A DNA stretch of 64,000 bases. Source: Stercorarius parasiticus (Eukaryota > Chordata > Aves > Charadriiformes > Stercorariidae). The position numbers and the translations under genes were made by a program. The notes below the pieces were generated by a model. The model made no database searches. It had not been told where the DNA came from and worked only from the letters and a program-made list of their open reading frames with translations. Location: assembly GCA_013396915.1 (NCBI GenBank), contig VWZL01004368.1, positions 935,066 to 999,065 on the forward strand, written 5' to 3'. Below, piece after piece: positions 1 to 13,677 of the stretch (position 1 is the first letter of the stretch; each line of letters opens with the position of its first letter).

Positions 1-2515
<2,515 letters not shown>

Positions 2516-2590
2516 CTAGATAGTTTACTATAGCAGGGAAAGTTTTCTTAAGTGGGCAAAACTGGGTGTTTTTTTTAAGTATGTTCTTAC

Positions 2591-2682
2591 TGTTCTGGCT
2601 TATCCAAAGACTTGGCATTTTCTTTTTCCTTGGCTGACTTGCTATGCTTTTCTATTTTTTCTAATTCATCTGATTGTGCTCT
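2591..2682 (-). CDS. FMN2: FMN2 exon: FH2 segment [13 protein letters not shown]...DKPE
   Basis: This 92-nt exon is 30 codons plus two bases of a Gln codon. It begins [13 protein letters not shown] and ends SLDKPE, with a Lys/Glu-rich stretch between. [13 protein letters not shown] is typical of formin-2, while FMN1 has RAQEDEL and a different continuation. The acceptor is ctttattccag and the donor gtaaga. Only 149 bp of intron separate it from the next exon. The 3' part also reads through the donor to an in-frame TAA, which would only matter if the intron were retained. Confidence 0.96.
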
Positions 2683-3546
2683 CTGGAATAAAGGAAACAG
2701 AGTAATTAAAAAAGTGTTAATTAATAACCTAGTCAAACAGATAGAGATGTTCTTGTAACAAATCACGCTCATAGATTTTTCTTTTCCTTCTAGCATCTGC
2801 TTACGGTATAACTACTTAGTGATTTTAAGTATAACTACATGTGATGGAAAACAGAACATCTTCCAAATGATATTATTGACCACTAGTAATCTGCAAAAGA
2901 TTTATTCATTAAACCATGCACTGAGTCAATAATCTTCATTCCCACTCCCTTTTCTTTGGCTGTTTATAAAGTCTTTGGATCAAAGAACTCTCCTCTTGAG
3001 TTCTATTTCTCTTTCCAAATATGTTGGGTTGCATTTGAATGCAATCTGATCTTTAAATATATATTTAAATAATATATATTTTTTAAACGAAATGAAAATA
3101 GATTTGTATTGTTTACTGTAATTTAAATTTTATTTGGTATTTGGAAAACACTATGGAACAACAAAAGATAGTTGATTTATAATGGAACCATCATACATAC
3201 CATACTACATTAGAATTCCTGCATACTTCTTTGGAGTGAAATGATTTTTGTTTTTATATTAATAAGCCAAAACAATTACACGTAAACTGCCTAGTTTCTT
3301 GGAGAACCCTGTGGTACACTGTGCGGTTTTTTCTTCAATATTCCAATCAAAAGAAACAGAGCCTCACTTCTTTCTGTGCTCCATGCTACAGACAAAATAT
3401 TTTTTCCAGTTGCAGAAGTGGAAAATGGAACGGTATGGAAAGAAATAAAAGTGGAATGTAAATTTCTCCTTCTGACCCTTCTTTTGAGATCTGTGGTAGT
3501 TTTCAAAACAGATTCAAAACATGAATCTGTGTAAAAGTGAAAGACG

Positions 3547-3670
3547 AATCATAGAATGGTTAGAGTTGGAAGGGACTGTAAAGATCATCTAGTTCCAACC
3601 CCCCTGCCATGGGCAAGGACCCTTTCTACTAGACTGGGTTGCTCAAAGCCCCATCCAACCTGGCCTTGAA
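3547..3670 (-). mobile_element. CR1 LINE, 3' end fragment
   Basis: The plus strand reads aatcatagaatggttagagt and goes on through the reverse complement of the classic CR1 3' region: 'agatcatctagttccaacc', 'ctgccatgggcaaggac', 'gttgctcaaagccccatcc'. The element is therefore on the minus strand and 5'-truncated at about 3670. It is little diverged compared with the neighbouring copy. Confidence 0.93.
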
Positions 3671-4272
3671 GTAAATATACCTACCTTTATTCCTTGAAGA
3701 AAATGCTACACACATTTTTTTAACTTACTCCACGATAGAACTTGAAGACAACAGTGGGAAATGAAATTCTAAATACTTAAATAACGCCAAAGCAAAAGAT
3801 AGGCTGAATCTGCATTCTTTCCTGCATGCTTTTGCACAATTAGCAGAGGAGGAATGGAACTATCTCATGTCATACTGTCATAGCTCCATCAGGAACCTGA
3901 AACCAGAAAGTCAGGTTTGGACAGTTCTTCTGAGGTTGTTGAACATCTTTTCATGTGAAAAGGGAGAAAATACTGATGTGAAACAGAAAGATTAAGAGAT
4001 TGAAGAGTCACTCAGAGCAAAAGCACCTTAGAGTTTCTCTGATTACTTCAAGAAGTCTGGAAATGACTGCAAAGCCATCTGTCTTGAATACTACGCATCC
4101 TAATATTTAGCCAACACTTCTGTGGATGTTCTTCAAGGGTCATCTTCTCTAAAGTAGACTGATCTTATCTATTAAATACTCCCAACAGATAGGAAATACT
4201 GCAAACACCCCTTCCGCCCCCCATCAATAAACTATTCTCGACACTAAGAAATTACAATGGTGGTAGTATCTG

Positions 4273-4880
4273 TATCACAGATCAATGGAACAGCTGAGGT
4301 TTGAAGGAACCTCTGGAGATCATCCAGTTGAACCCTCTGGCACAAAGCAGAGGCAACCAGAGCAGGCTGCTCAGTATCATATCCCGCTAGACTTTCAATA
4401 TCTCCAAGGATGGAGACCTCGCAACCCCTCTAGGGAGCCTGTCCTGGCATTTGGACATATCTGTATTTAAAAAAAAAAAAAAAAAAGTGTTTATTTTTAA
4501 ATGGAACTTCCAGTACATTAATTTCACAAAGCCCACCACCTCTTGTGTTTATGCTGGGCATCACTAAGTATAGCTCTGTGTTCTTTACTCCCCCTCCCCA
4601 ATCAGGTATTTGTACATACTGATAAGCTCTCCCTGAGCTTTCTCTTCTCCAGGCTGAACAGCCCCAGCTCTCTTAGCCTCTCCTTGTTTGATACATTCTC
4701 CAAGCCTTTAATCATTGTTGTGGTCCTTCACTAGACTCACTCCAATATGTGCATGTCTCTTGTACTCGGGGTCTGGAACCGGACACAACACCCTAGATGT
4801 GATCTCACCAGTGCTGAGAAGAAGAGAATAATTACTTCCCTTGACTTGCTTGATTCTTCCTTGATCTGTCTGTGTATACT
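4273..4880 (-). mobile_element. CR1 LINE, 3' UTR and end of ORF2 region, diverged
   Basis: On the plus strand the reverse complement of CR1 runs from atcacagatcaatggaacag through ctctggagatcatccagttg, atatctccaaggatggagac, ctcttctccaggctgaacag and gatctcaccagtgctgagaa. The element lies on the minus strand with its 3' end at about 4273 and its 5' truncation near 4880. An 18-base A run at 4469-4486 interrupts it. Divergence is clearly higher than in the copy at 3547. Confidence 0.9.
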
Positions 4881-6671
4881 GCATTGTGTCTTTCTCAGTT
4901 AACAAGGGCTAGGCTGAGACTAATTTACTAGTTTTTTATTTTAGTATGCTGGCAGTGGGCCATCCATAACACCTGAATTCTCTATTCCAGTATCACTTCA
5001 GTGTGAGAAAAAAAACTTAGGGATTTATCCTCCAAAGGTACTTTTTTTTCAGATAAAGTTTCTGTCAAGGTAGGCCTGGGACATATGAAGATAATTACAG
5101 TAGTAAATTTTGCTTGTATAATTCTATCCTGAGGAAGAGGGAATTTTCAAGATCAGAAAATTTTATCAACTTTTAATCTCATCTGGAAGATGACTCATCT
5201 GGAGCTGGGGTGAGGACTAGGAAAGATGCAACTAACTGCAGGAGTTTCCACTTAAGTATTGCAGGTGCTGTTGAGGAGAAAGACGCTTTTGGCTTTGTGT
5301 TAGGGAGCAGGTGTAAATGGGAGATTTCTTCACTTCATCTACAACATTCTTACCAATGGAGAAATAAAAGAAAAATAAATCTTCCATTTCTTTTCAAATC
5401 AGTAAAAACTCTCTCAGCACTGGGCAAAATCTACAATTTTAGAAATCGGAAGAATGCCAAGAGAGGTAGTGTTGTCCTAGTAGTCATGTCTTCAGAGCCA
5501 CGGAGGTCTAGGTATGCAAATGACTTTGTAGGAAGATCTATTTTATTTATTCAACTTACACTTCAAAAAACTAATGTATTTAATTTACACTTGTAAATTG
5601 TAAACAAGTGTTTTGCAAAAGTGAGTTTTCGCACTAAACGGTTTTTAAATTAAATTCTATTATTTCTGACCAATCTCTAAAGTATATTCTCTTCTGGTAA
5701 ACTAAAAGGAAATCACTTGAAATTTTTTCATAAGAGTGAAAGAGGAGAAAATATTTTAGCAAGGAGCATAAAACTGAATGGTTATTTGCAAATAAATAGC
5801 AAGAGTACTCTTTCTTCTGGTCCTCTACACATAGTGAAGTATTAGAGTGCTTATCACAGCAATCTGTTATATACATTCATGTTAAACTAGTTACTGTTTC
5901 TCCACCAAATCCACAGGCAAAGGTTAGGCAGACTCACTGTTCCTTATTTAAGCCAGTATTCTCAGATTGTGTATGCAAAGAAATAACAACTAGTAAAGAT
6001 ACAATGGCTAAGCATGATCCACTCGTGTAGGCCTGAGCAAAACTCAAGACACATGGTTTACACTCTGCACTAAAATCAAGAGGTCTAAGTATATGGTGCA
6101 AGTTCAGAATCAAAGTTTCAGGTCCCTAATTTTGGCTCCGGTGTCCAGAATTCTGATTTATGTGTATTTTAAATTATGATAGAAAAGCAATAAGGCTGAC
6201 ACCACTTCTGCACAGATATTATTGAAGATTATTTCTCAGAATTTTTATCAGTTAGTTTTATAGTTAATGTTTATCTATTCTCTAATTTGCAGATGGATAA
6301 TAAAAAAAAAGCTTTTCTATTACTCTCCAACATTTGCGTCAAGACAGAACACATTCAATAGATACTTGTCGCAAGTCATTAATCTGATTGCATTAGCACC
6401 TCTTTGAATGTCACTGCTATTTATTTTCTCAAATTTTAGCTATTATTTAGCATCATAAATGGAACAAAGTAGTATAACATACCAGAATTTGATATTAACT
6501 ATATCTACAATCAGACAGCACATATCTGACAGAAATTACTGCAAAAAATACACTGCTTTAGTTTCACTTTTCCCACTTTTGCCAGAGTATTAACTTCTGA
6601 ACTTTGGTAAGACCAAATATAGGGTAAGGGCCATTTTTTCATTTCACAACATATATCTAACATTTCCTGGT

Positions 6672-6744
6672 TAGGTTTGGGTTTTTTTGTTGGTTTTTTT
6701 GTTGTTGTTGGTTTGGGATTTTTTTTGTTTGTTTGTTTTTTTTC
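6672..6744. repeat. T/G-rich low-complexity tract
   Basis: Runs of T with interspersed G (gttggttt and gtttgtttgttt units). This type of tract recurs at 8536-8607 here and is common in bird introns. Confidence 0.85.
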
Positions 6745-8337
6745 CTTGCAAAGAACCTTAGCTCTTAATTAAGATCAGTTTAAATGTGTGTAGCTTTTTA
6801 ATTTTGGGGTGGATTTTTTCTGGTCAACTTGATTTTCAAAGTTAATGTCACATATTTCAAAAGCATCGAGTGACTTGTCTAAAGAATATTGTCAAAAGTA
6901 GCTGAAACAACAAGGATATACAGAAATGCCCAGATTAATAACCACTATCATATTCCTTTGAAGCTGGGTCATGTATCAGAAGTCAGGTACAGTATTTGCA
7001 GAAAAACGTCAAGGCATTGCATTGTAATTGCCAGTTTTTACAAAATCACAAGAAATAATTGAGGAGAAGGTTTTAATCTTAGTGGCAGAGCAAAGGCATG
7101 CCCTTCAGACTTCTGGGGGCCTTTTGCTCTTGTAGATGGCGTTTTGAGGTTTTTGAAAGCACTGGCTTAAGACTTTTAAAGATAGAGACAGGGTAGACAA
7201 TTTACCAGGAATCAAATTAAGAAAGTATACACGTTTCATTTTGTGATGTAAAGAGATTTGATAAGGGCAAATCCAGAGATCAAAGATAATCCTTTGATAC
7301 AATTTTTAACCCATTTCTATACACTTATTTTCACAATATAGTGAAGACATAAGCAGGAGCAGGCTTATCTTGTTTCAAACGGTGATATTTTAGCTACAAT
7401 CTCAGCTGCTAAGAGGCTACCTGTTTTCAAAGTAAATATTCACTTGTTTGCAAATAAGTACATTTCTCATCACAACCAATATGGCCTAACCGCATGCTGC
7501 AAATTGAAAACTCCACTGAATTTTGTCTACCTTCTCCCTCTCTAATTATAGCTGCCACCAGAAAGCATTGCTATTAGGGGGTCTGTAAGAGCACATTAAA
7601 GTAAGTGTTCCACATGCAGTTTTATCTGTTAAAACTCACCTATTAAAATTTTCTAGATCTTAATACACAGCTGATTATCAACACATATTTAAACAAATTT
7701 TTGTAAAGCAAACTAATCAACTATCTAAGAACTATGCGACTGTACCATACAGCACTGCAGTAACAAAGTCTTTCTTGCTTGATGCAATACCACTTAATAG
7801 TATTAAATAAATTATTGAGAGCTTGGGTCTTTGGTGGGGTGTGGATTTCTTCATTTATAAAAAGTCACTAAGATGTATACAGCAACTTTGTGGTTTAACA
7901 AGACTTTAATTCCTCAGTAAACAGGAATTGAGCCCTCGGGACTGTGGCTTTTGAAATTAGGGTGTGTTTAGGTTTGGAGACTGCCCAAATTTCATTCACA
8001 TTTAAGAAGGGAAAGCACCATGCCAGACATATGCAATCAGAAAAAAATGATTACATTTTGAGGGAAGACTGTAAAACAAATGCTCCCATATGTTCCATAG
8101 AGATCAAATAGAAAGGCTTAGAACTAGTACAGTGGTATTTAAATACCCAGCAAAAAAATCCAAATCCAATAAATAAACCCTAAGAACTAAAAATTAAGTT
8201 AATGGCTACAAAGTAGCTGAATGAGGCAAAGTTACCCTCCACTTACAACACAGGATGAGGCTGAGAAACAAGGGAGGAATCAAACATGCCAGGCCCTCTG
8301 GTACCACCCATTGCCTACACTTTTTTTGGGTTTTTTT

Positions 8338-8435
8338 CAACAATATTGTTATAATTAGTGAAGCTACCAAGGGAGGCAAGTGCAAGGTCTGATGCGACCA
8401 AAGACTGAGAGTAAAAACAGAAAATAAAATTCAAT
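8338..8435 (-). repeat. Short dispersed element, copy A (unnamed)
   Basis: It shares with 10083-10195 the ordered blocks attgttata, ttagtgaag, aaggtctgat and gaccaaagactg. Both copies have a T-rich tract immediately before them on the plus strand, i.e. an A-rich tail at the 3' end if read on the minus strand. That suggests retroposition. The family is not recognised. Confidence 0.6.
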
Positions 8436-8535
8436 TAAAAAAATGCTTTTTTCAAGGCACAACTTTATCAAACAGAGGATCCAGGATTAAAATTCAGGAC
8501 TCATTATGAAGCCTTCTCCAAATAAACTGGGGTAG

Positions 8536-8607
8536 TTTGTTTTTTTTTTTCTTTTCTTCATTTGTTCCTTGTTTTTTGGGTTTTGGTTGCTTTGTTATTG
8601 TTTTTTT
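8536..8607. repeat. T/G-rich low-complexity tract
   Basis: Poly-T broken by G and C (gtttgtttttttttttctttt and gttttttgggttttgg). Simple sequence with no further function visible. Confidence 0.85.
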
Positions 8608-10082
8608 GCTGTCTTGTACACAAGTAAATATAGTGATAAAGCTGGGCTGATCTGTCTTATATTCAAAACAAAGAAATATATTACAGTCATTCCAACTTTT
8701 TGAGTCTTGCCTGATATTAATGTATGATATTTTCCTCAATCAGGACAGTATTTCATAGACATTTTCTGTAGCATGTAGTGATGGTAACGACAAAAGGAAC
8801 ACAATGGCATTTGGTTATTTCAATGAACTGCAAATTTATAGGTAGTCTATTATACTTGAACTCTGAAGTATATTGGAGATGACATTAAGAAAGCATTTGG
8901 AAAGTATAAAGTGTCCTATTAGTACATTAGCCACATAGGAGGACTATTTTTTTTAAACTAAAATAAAAAAAAGTCTTATGCAATATAAAAGAAGGAAGTA
9001 TGCAAGAACTGGTCATGAGGGCAGTATCCATACTTCCCGCAACACGGTCTCTCACAATCATGCATATGTAATATCTAAAACTACTTCAATATTTTACATG
9101 CTAAAGAATGTATGGAATGGGATATAGCTGTGCTGTGTAAGGGAGCAGATTAAGAATAACGCAAAATAAAAATAACACAGGGCAAACCAGAAACGCTGTG
9201 GCATAAGGATGAGAAGTGTTTAAAGTATAAAGATTTGGGGGTAGTTAGAATAAGCTTCCCATTTGACCATTATATTCCCGTGGAACATTGAGCGAGTTGA
9301 TTCTTCATGGATGAAGTAAGACTAGAAGTGATTCCTAGTTCTTGTCAGATTTTTGCTTTTCATTTTGTTTAGCTTTTTGGGTTTTCTGTCAAGTGGACTA
9401 GAGTTTACTGTCTCTCTCTTCAGGCCCTGATGTGGATTATTTATAAGAAATGTCAACAATCAACAAACTATTCCAAAGTAGGCCATAAAAAGCTAGAGTC
9501 TAAAAGACAAAAATCTGAATGGTGTAAAAGTAATTAATATATTATCAAAATTATACTGTGAGGGAAATAAGAAATCCAATACAGTGGCATATATTGGCTT
9601 TCAATTCCATTCTGTGGCCCGCAGCTTTTCATTTCAGATTTTCAGGTTCTTTGGAGGATAAATTAGCTCTTTCCAAAGATGCCTAGCCAGACCTCCACGT
9701 ACACAAGCAATGAGCTCGGAGAAGGGAGTAATGCTCACTGGCCACAACTGAAGGCAGAAACATGTTTCTGAGATCCACTTTTTTGAATTTTACACGTGAC
9801 TGGCTTTGTAAAGTTTTAGAACATGCCTGAGTATATTCTGAATCCCTGATTTTGCTAACCTAGTGGTCAAACACTCTCTGATGATTAGTACCAGACATCT
9901 ATGAAGCCCCTGGCAGTTTATATTACTTTTTATTACATTAACTTAGAGCAAACCTTTTCCTTTCAAAGAGTTAACATTATTTTGGAGGAATCCCCCAAAT
10001 AATAATAATGCATAATAATGAAAAGCTGCAGTTCCATAAATGGAATGATTGCTGTTATTAAAACTTTTTTTTTTTTTAATTG

Positions 10083-10195
10083 AACAGCATTGTTATATTA
10101 GTGAAGTTACAAAGTGAAGCCAAAGACCTGGAGTGAAAGGTCTGATATCTATTGACCAAAGACTGCCCCACCCAAGAAGAAAAAAAAAAAAATTC
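10083..10195 (-). repeat. Short dispersed element, copy B (unnamed)
   Basis: This is the partner of 8338-8435. It contains gcattgttatattagtgaag, aaaggtctgat and ttgaccaaagactg in the same order, with about 15 extra bases in the middle. It is preceded on the plus strand by a 14-base T run. It lies 245 bp from the FMN2 exon at 10440. Confidence 0.6.
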
Positions 10196-10439
10196 TGTTT
10201 ATTCATTTAGAAGCTGATTGTGTTACTTACACAAAAATGCATGCACTATACGAAACACACAATGGCATTTAATACAACTTAAATGTTTACCATTCTTTTC
10301 ATTGCTTTCGGGAAAATAAAGTCACTTCAAGATAGGACACGTTCTACAAGCTTTCTGAATATTACTTATGCAAACCAAAGATACCTTCACATGGACCTAC
10401 AGTATTCCTACATTATATGGACTTCCTCTGATTACTCAC

Positions 10440-10501
10440 ATTCTCATACAGGGCTTGAAGGGTCTCTAGGTCAACCACAGAGTTATCCAAGTTCACAACA
10501 G
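10440..10501 (-). CDS. FMN2: FMN2 exon: FH2 segment AVVNLDNSVVDLETLQALYEN
   Basis: This 62-nt exon is two bases completing an Ala codon plus 20 codons reading VVNLDNSVVDLETLQALYEN. It continues the FH2 knob helices. The donor is gtgagt. The acceptor is cttttctatag, preceded on the minus strand by a long T/G-rich tract (10507-10564) that serves as polypyrimidine tract. The phase in is 1 and the phase out is 0, matching both neighbours. Confidence 0.96.
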
Positions 10502-13500
10502 CTATAGAAAAGACAAAAACAAACAAACAAACAAAAAAAGAAAACACAAAACCAAAAACCAAGAATTAGTTGTCAGGATGATAATCCAGCTGTGAAAGAA
10601 AGACCGAGCACAGTACCCAGCAATAGTTTTTATGACCCACTGGTCATACAGCTTAAGGGTTTTAACTTTATTAATGCCTTGAATACTGCCATTCCTAAGA
10701 CTATGGGCTAGAAACCTGGTAGAGCCAGGTGTCAAGTGTTAAAGAATTTATCTCCCTCCCCCCAAACACACAAACACAATCCCACGAGTATGGCCATAGC
10801 CAGAGATCAGAGATAAGCTTTACATCAGACTTTCACGGTCCGACTGAAAGCATTATAAAAATTTGTAAATCTGCACCACAGCCACACACACACACTCACA
10901 CAACAAAGCTCATTCCTGTCACTGGTTGGCTTCAGTCTTAAACTGATTAATCCATAAGTCAGCCAGTTAACTTCAAGACACCTGACAAGGGTCAAGTCTT
11001 CTATGCACTAAGCCGACAGGTTTAGTACAGATACAAAATATGCCTTTCCTGTTCCCAACCAATTCTGGCGCCACACACATACTGTATTTTTTCAGTGTCA
11101 AAAAGCCAGTTCAACATCAGAGAGCATGATTTCCATCTACCTAACTTGGACATAAAAAAAAAAAAATCATTAATAGGAGCACACTTTTAGGAACACAACC
11201 CTGGCTCCTCACACATATTAGGAACATTTCATGAGGCATAGGAAATATTTGTGGAAACCAGTGAAAAATTATTCTCAGTTAAAACAAAGAATTATTTAAA
11301 AATAGTACTTTTCTGTCTACCTCTCATATATTTTTTGCAAGCATGATGACAATTTATTTAAAAGCCAGATAAATCCAGCTGTCCTCATCCAGATTTTAAA
11401 TCTTGAAAGAAGTTTAGAATGTTGGATTAGAATGTATGTGATGGTAATAAATTACTTTTATCACACTATACCACTCTTTTTTCCATTTTGCCCTTCATTA
11501 ATTTCTACCCTTTTTTGTAACGGGCTCTGTGTGTGTGTGTATGTGCACTTGTACAATAAGTAGAATAACCCCCCAGGCGAGATTAAGCTAGAAATTGCAA
11601 CATTGATCAGGGATAGAAACCCAGGACTAGGTTACTTTATGTCCTATAAATCCATGTCCCTAACTGTCACGGAGAAATTCTGTGCATACACCTAAAGACT
11701 ACAGACAATATAATTCCAGCTCATTTGTTTCCGATTGTTCTAAAGCCTTTAGAGATACCACTCTGGGTCTGGGACTCATCATGTTTCCCGTTTCCAGGCC
11801 TGAGACATAGTTTTAGTTACAGTATAAGAAAATTATAAACAAAGAAGTGTAGATCTTGATTAAACTAAGCAGGCTACACTGTATCTCTAAGCAGGGCATG
11901 AAGCTAAACTGTAGGACTGAAACAAAAAATAATTAGGAAAATTATTTTATTTCCAGAAATAATATTCAAAAACCCAACAAACCTTACCAGAAAAATAATG
12001 GCAATGTAACAGTTAACAGTTCAGGAAGCAACATGTTTTGTTTTGTTTTGGGGGAGGGGGCACATGCAAAAATCTGTGACTAATTATTTGGGATATTTTA
12101 AAACTCAGTCTTTTTTGCTTCCCCTCCCCCCCCGAGTGTAGTAATTGTTGCAACAGAGATTTAAAGATGCCCTCTTGACAAGGTACTGTAGTATATGTTG
12201 TATTTGATAATCCCTGTTGCTCAGTAGGACTACCTGCATGCTTAAAAATATGCCAAATTTGCCTTGTAGAACTGGAGACTAAAATTAACACACAAATAGA
12301 AAGCGGGTCTAGGTTAGTTTGAGAGCTTTGTTTTAAGAAAACACATATGTCAAAGCCTATACACAAACAGCTTTATTAAAACCAGGATATATTATGAAAC
12401 TCTGTATTATCCCTACATTTCATCATTCTTACACTTACGCAATGTTTTCATATATGAACACACTCACAACCCTTCAACTATTTATTTTGAGTTGTGGCTG
12501 TCTTCTCCCTGCTCCACCCCCCTCCCCTTCCTTCCAGAGACTGTCTGCTCCTGCACTAAGAAATATGACATAAGTTCCTGCTCTGACTTTTGCTCAATGT
12601 TAAGATCACCCACGGATTACTCAGGGGGCAATAGAACACTTTTGTTTGAATGCTTGCAGGAGATAAGAGAACGCCTGGCAAACACAATGGTGCCAGGTCT
12701 GTGTACTTTCAACAAAACAGGTATGCAGAAGAGTGTACATACTTCAGGGAGCTGCTTAAAACAAATCAGTCTGAGACAAGGACTTGGAGAAATTAGATCT
12801 AGTATATGTGTTTCAAATCTCCCCCTCCCAAGACAAATATATTTCTACATATTTCATCTAAAGATGCATATGTTCATAAATAGCACTCTAGCATCCCACT
12901 AGGATTTTTCAATGTTCACCATAGGTTTTCTCCCCCCACTCTGAGGAATCAGGAGATGAACTTCTGTTCCTTGGCAGTACTGCAGCATTGTCATGCAGAA
13001 CATGATAGTTCGCAAAATAAATCATGACTGTTGCATATTTAATTCCATTATCTAGACAATTTGAACTGATAAAAACAATGAAGTTTCCTTATGCAGCCAA
13101 GCGTACTAGCTAAACGTGCTCCCTCCCAGCAATCAGCATGACTACACAAACTTCTAACCATATGTGGTGGCAAAATAAGGACAAAAAATACAGAAAACAT
13201 TAATTTCCTTGTATGAAAATATTCTGAGCTATGTTATAACTCCAGTGTATTTTGATGCAAACATCTTGAGTAGGGTTTATAATAGTCTTACAGTCACTGG
13301 ATATTTTCACCCATGTCACTATGTTAGAAAGGGGTTTTTTTGTTTCAAAGTTGACTTTGTCATTTCCTGATCTGGACCACTATGAAACTATCTTTAATAG
13401 CCAGCACATCATCCAGCATTTGCAATACATTCATAAGACACTGAAGAATATCTGTTGCCTTTTACTTTAATAGAAACAATCTTCTTTTGATCACATCAGA

Positions 13501-13630
13501 CTCAGGCACTTAGTTCTTACCTTCAAGATTTCATAGTTCCGCTATTTTCTGGCATTCTTATTGTCACTGCTGCTGATAAAACCAGCAAGCCAGCAACAGT
13601 TTCAAGCCAATACTGTAAAATTACTCGATG

Positions 13631-13677
13631 TACATATATATAGTTGTGTGTATATATACACACACACATACATATAT
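13631..13677. repeat. TA/TG/CA simple repeat with perfect palindrome
   Basis: Alternating purine-pyrimidine stretch. Positions 13645-13664 (tgtgtgtatatatacacaca) are a perfect 20-bp palindrome able to form a cruciform. Confidence 0.9.

Larger units (their letters stand above)
2683..10439 (-). other. FMN2: FMN2 intron, 7.8 kb
   Basis: This intron holds two CR1 fragments (3547-3670, 4273-4880), two T/G-rich simple tracts and the two related short elements' first copy (8338-8435) plus its partner (10083-10195). The remainder is AT-rich sequence in which I see no gene. Confidence 0.85.

Noticed and set aside
12492..12902. 136-codon open frame on the plus strand
   Set aside because: Not similar to any family I know; no splice or promoter context. 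Likely chance.
13495..13535. Minus-strand donor gtaaga with a 21-nt open segment
   Set aside because: The putative acceptor (aaaatag) lacks a polypyrimidine tract.
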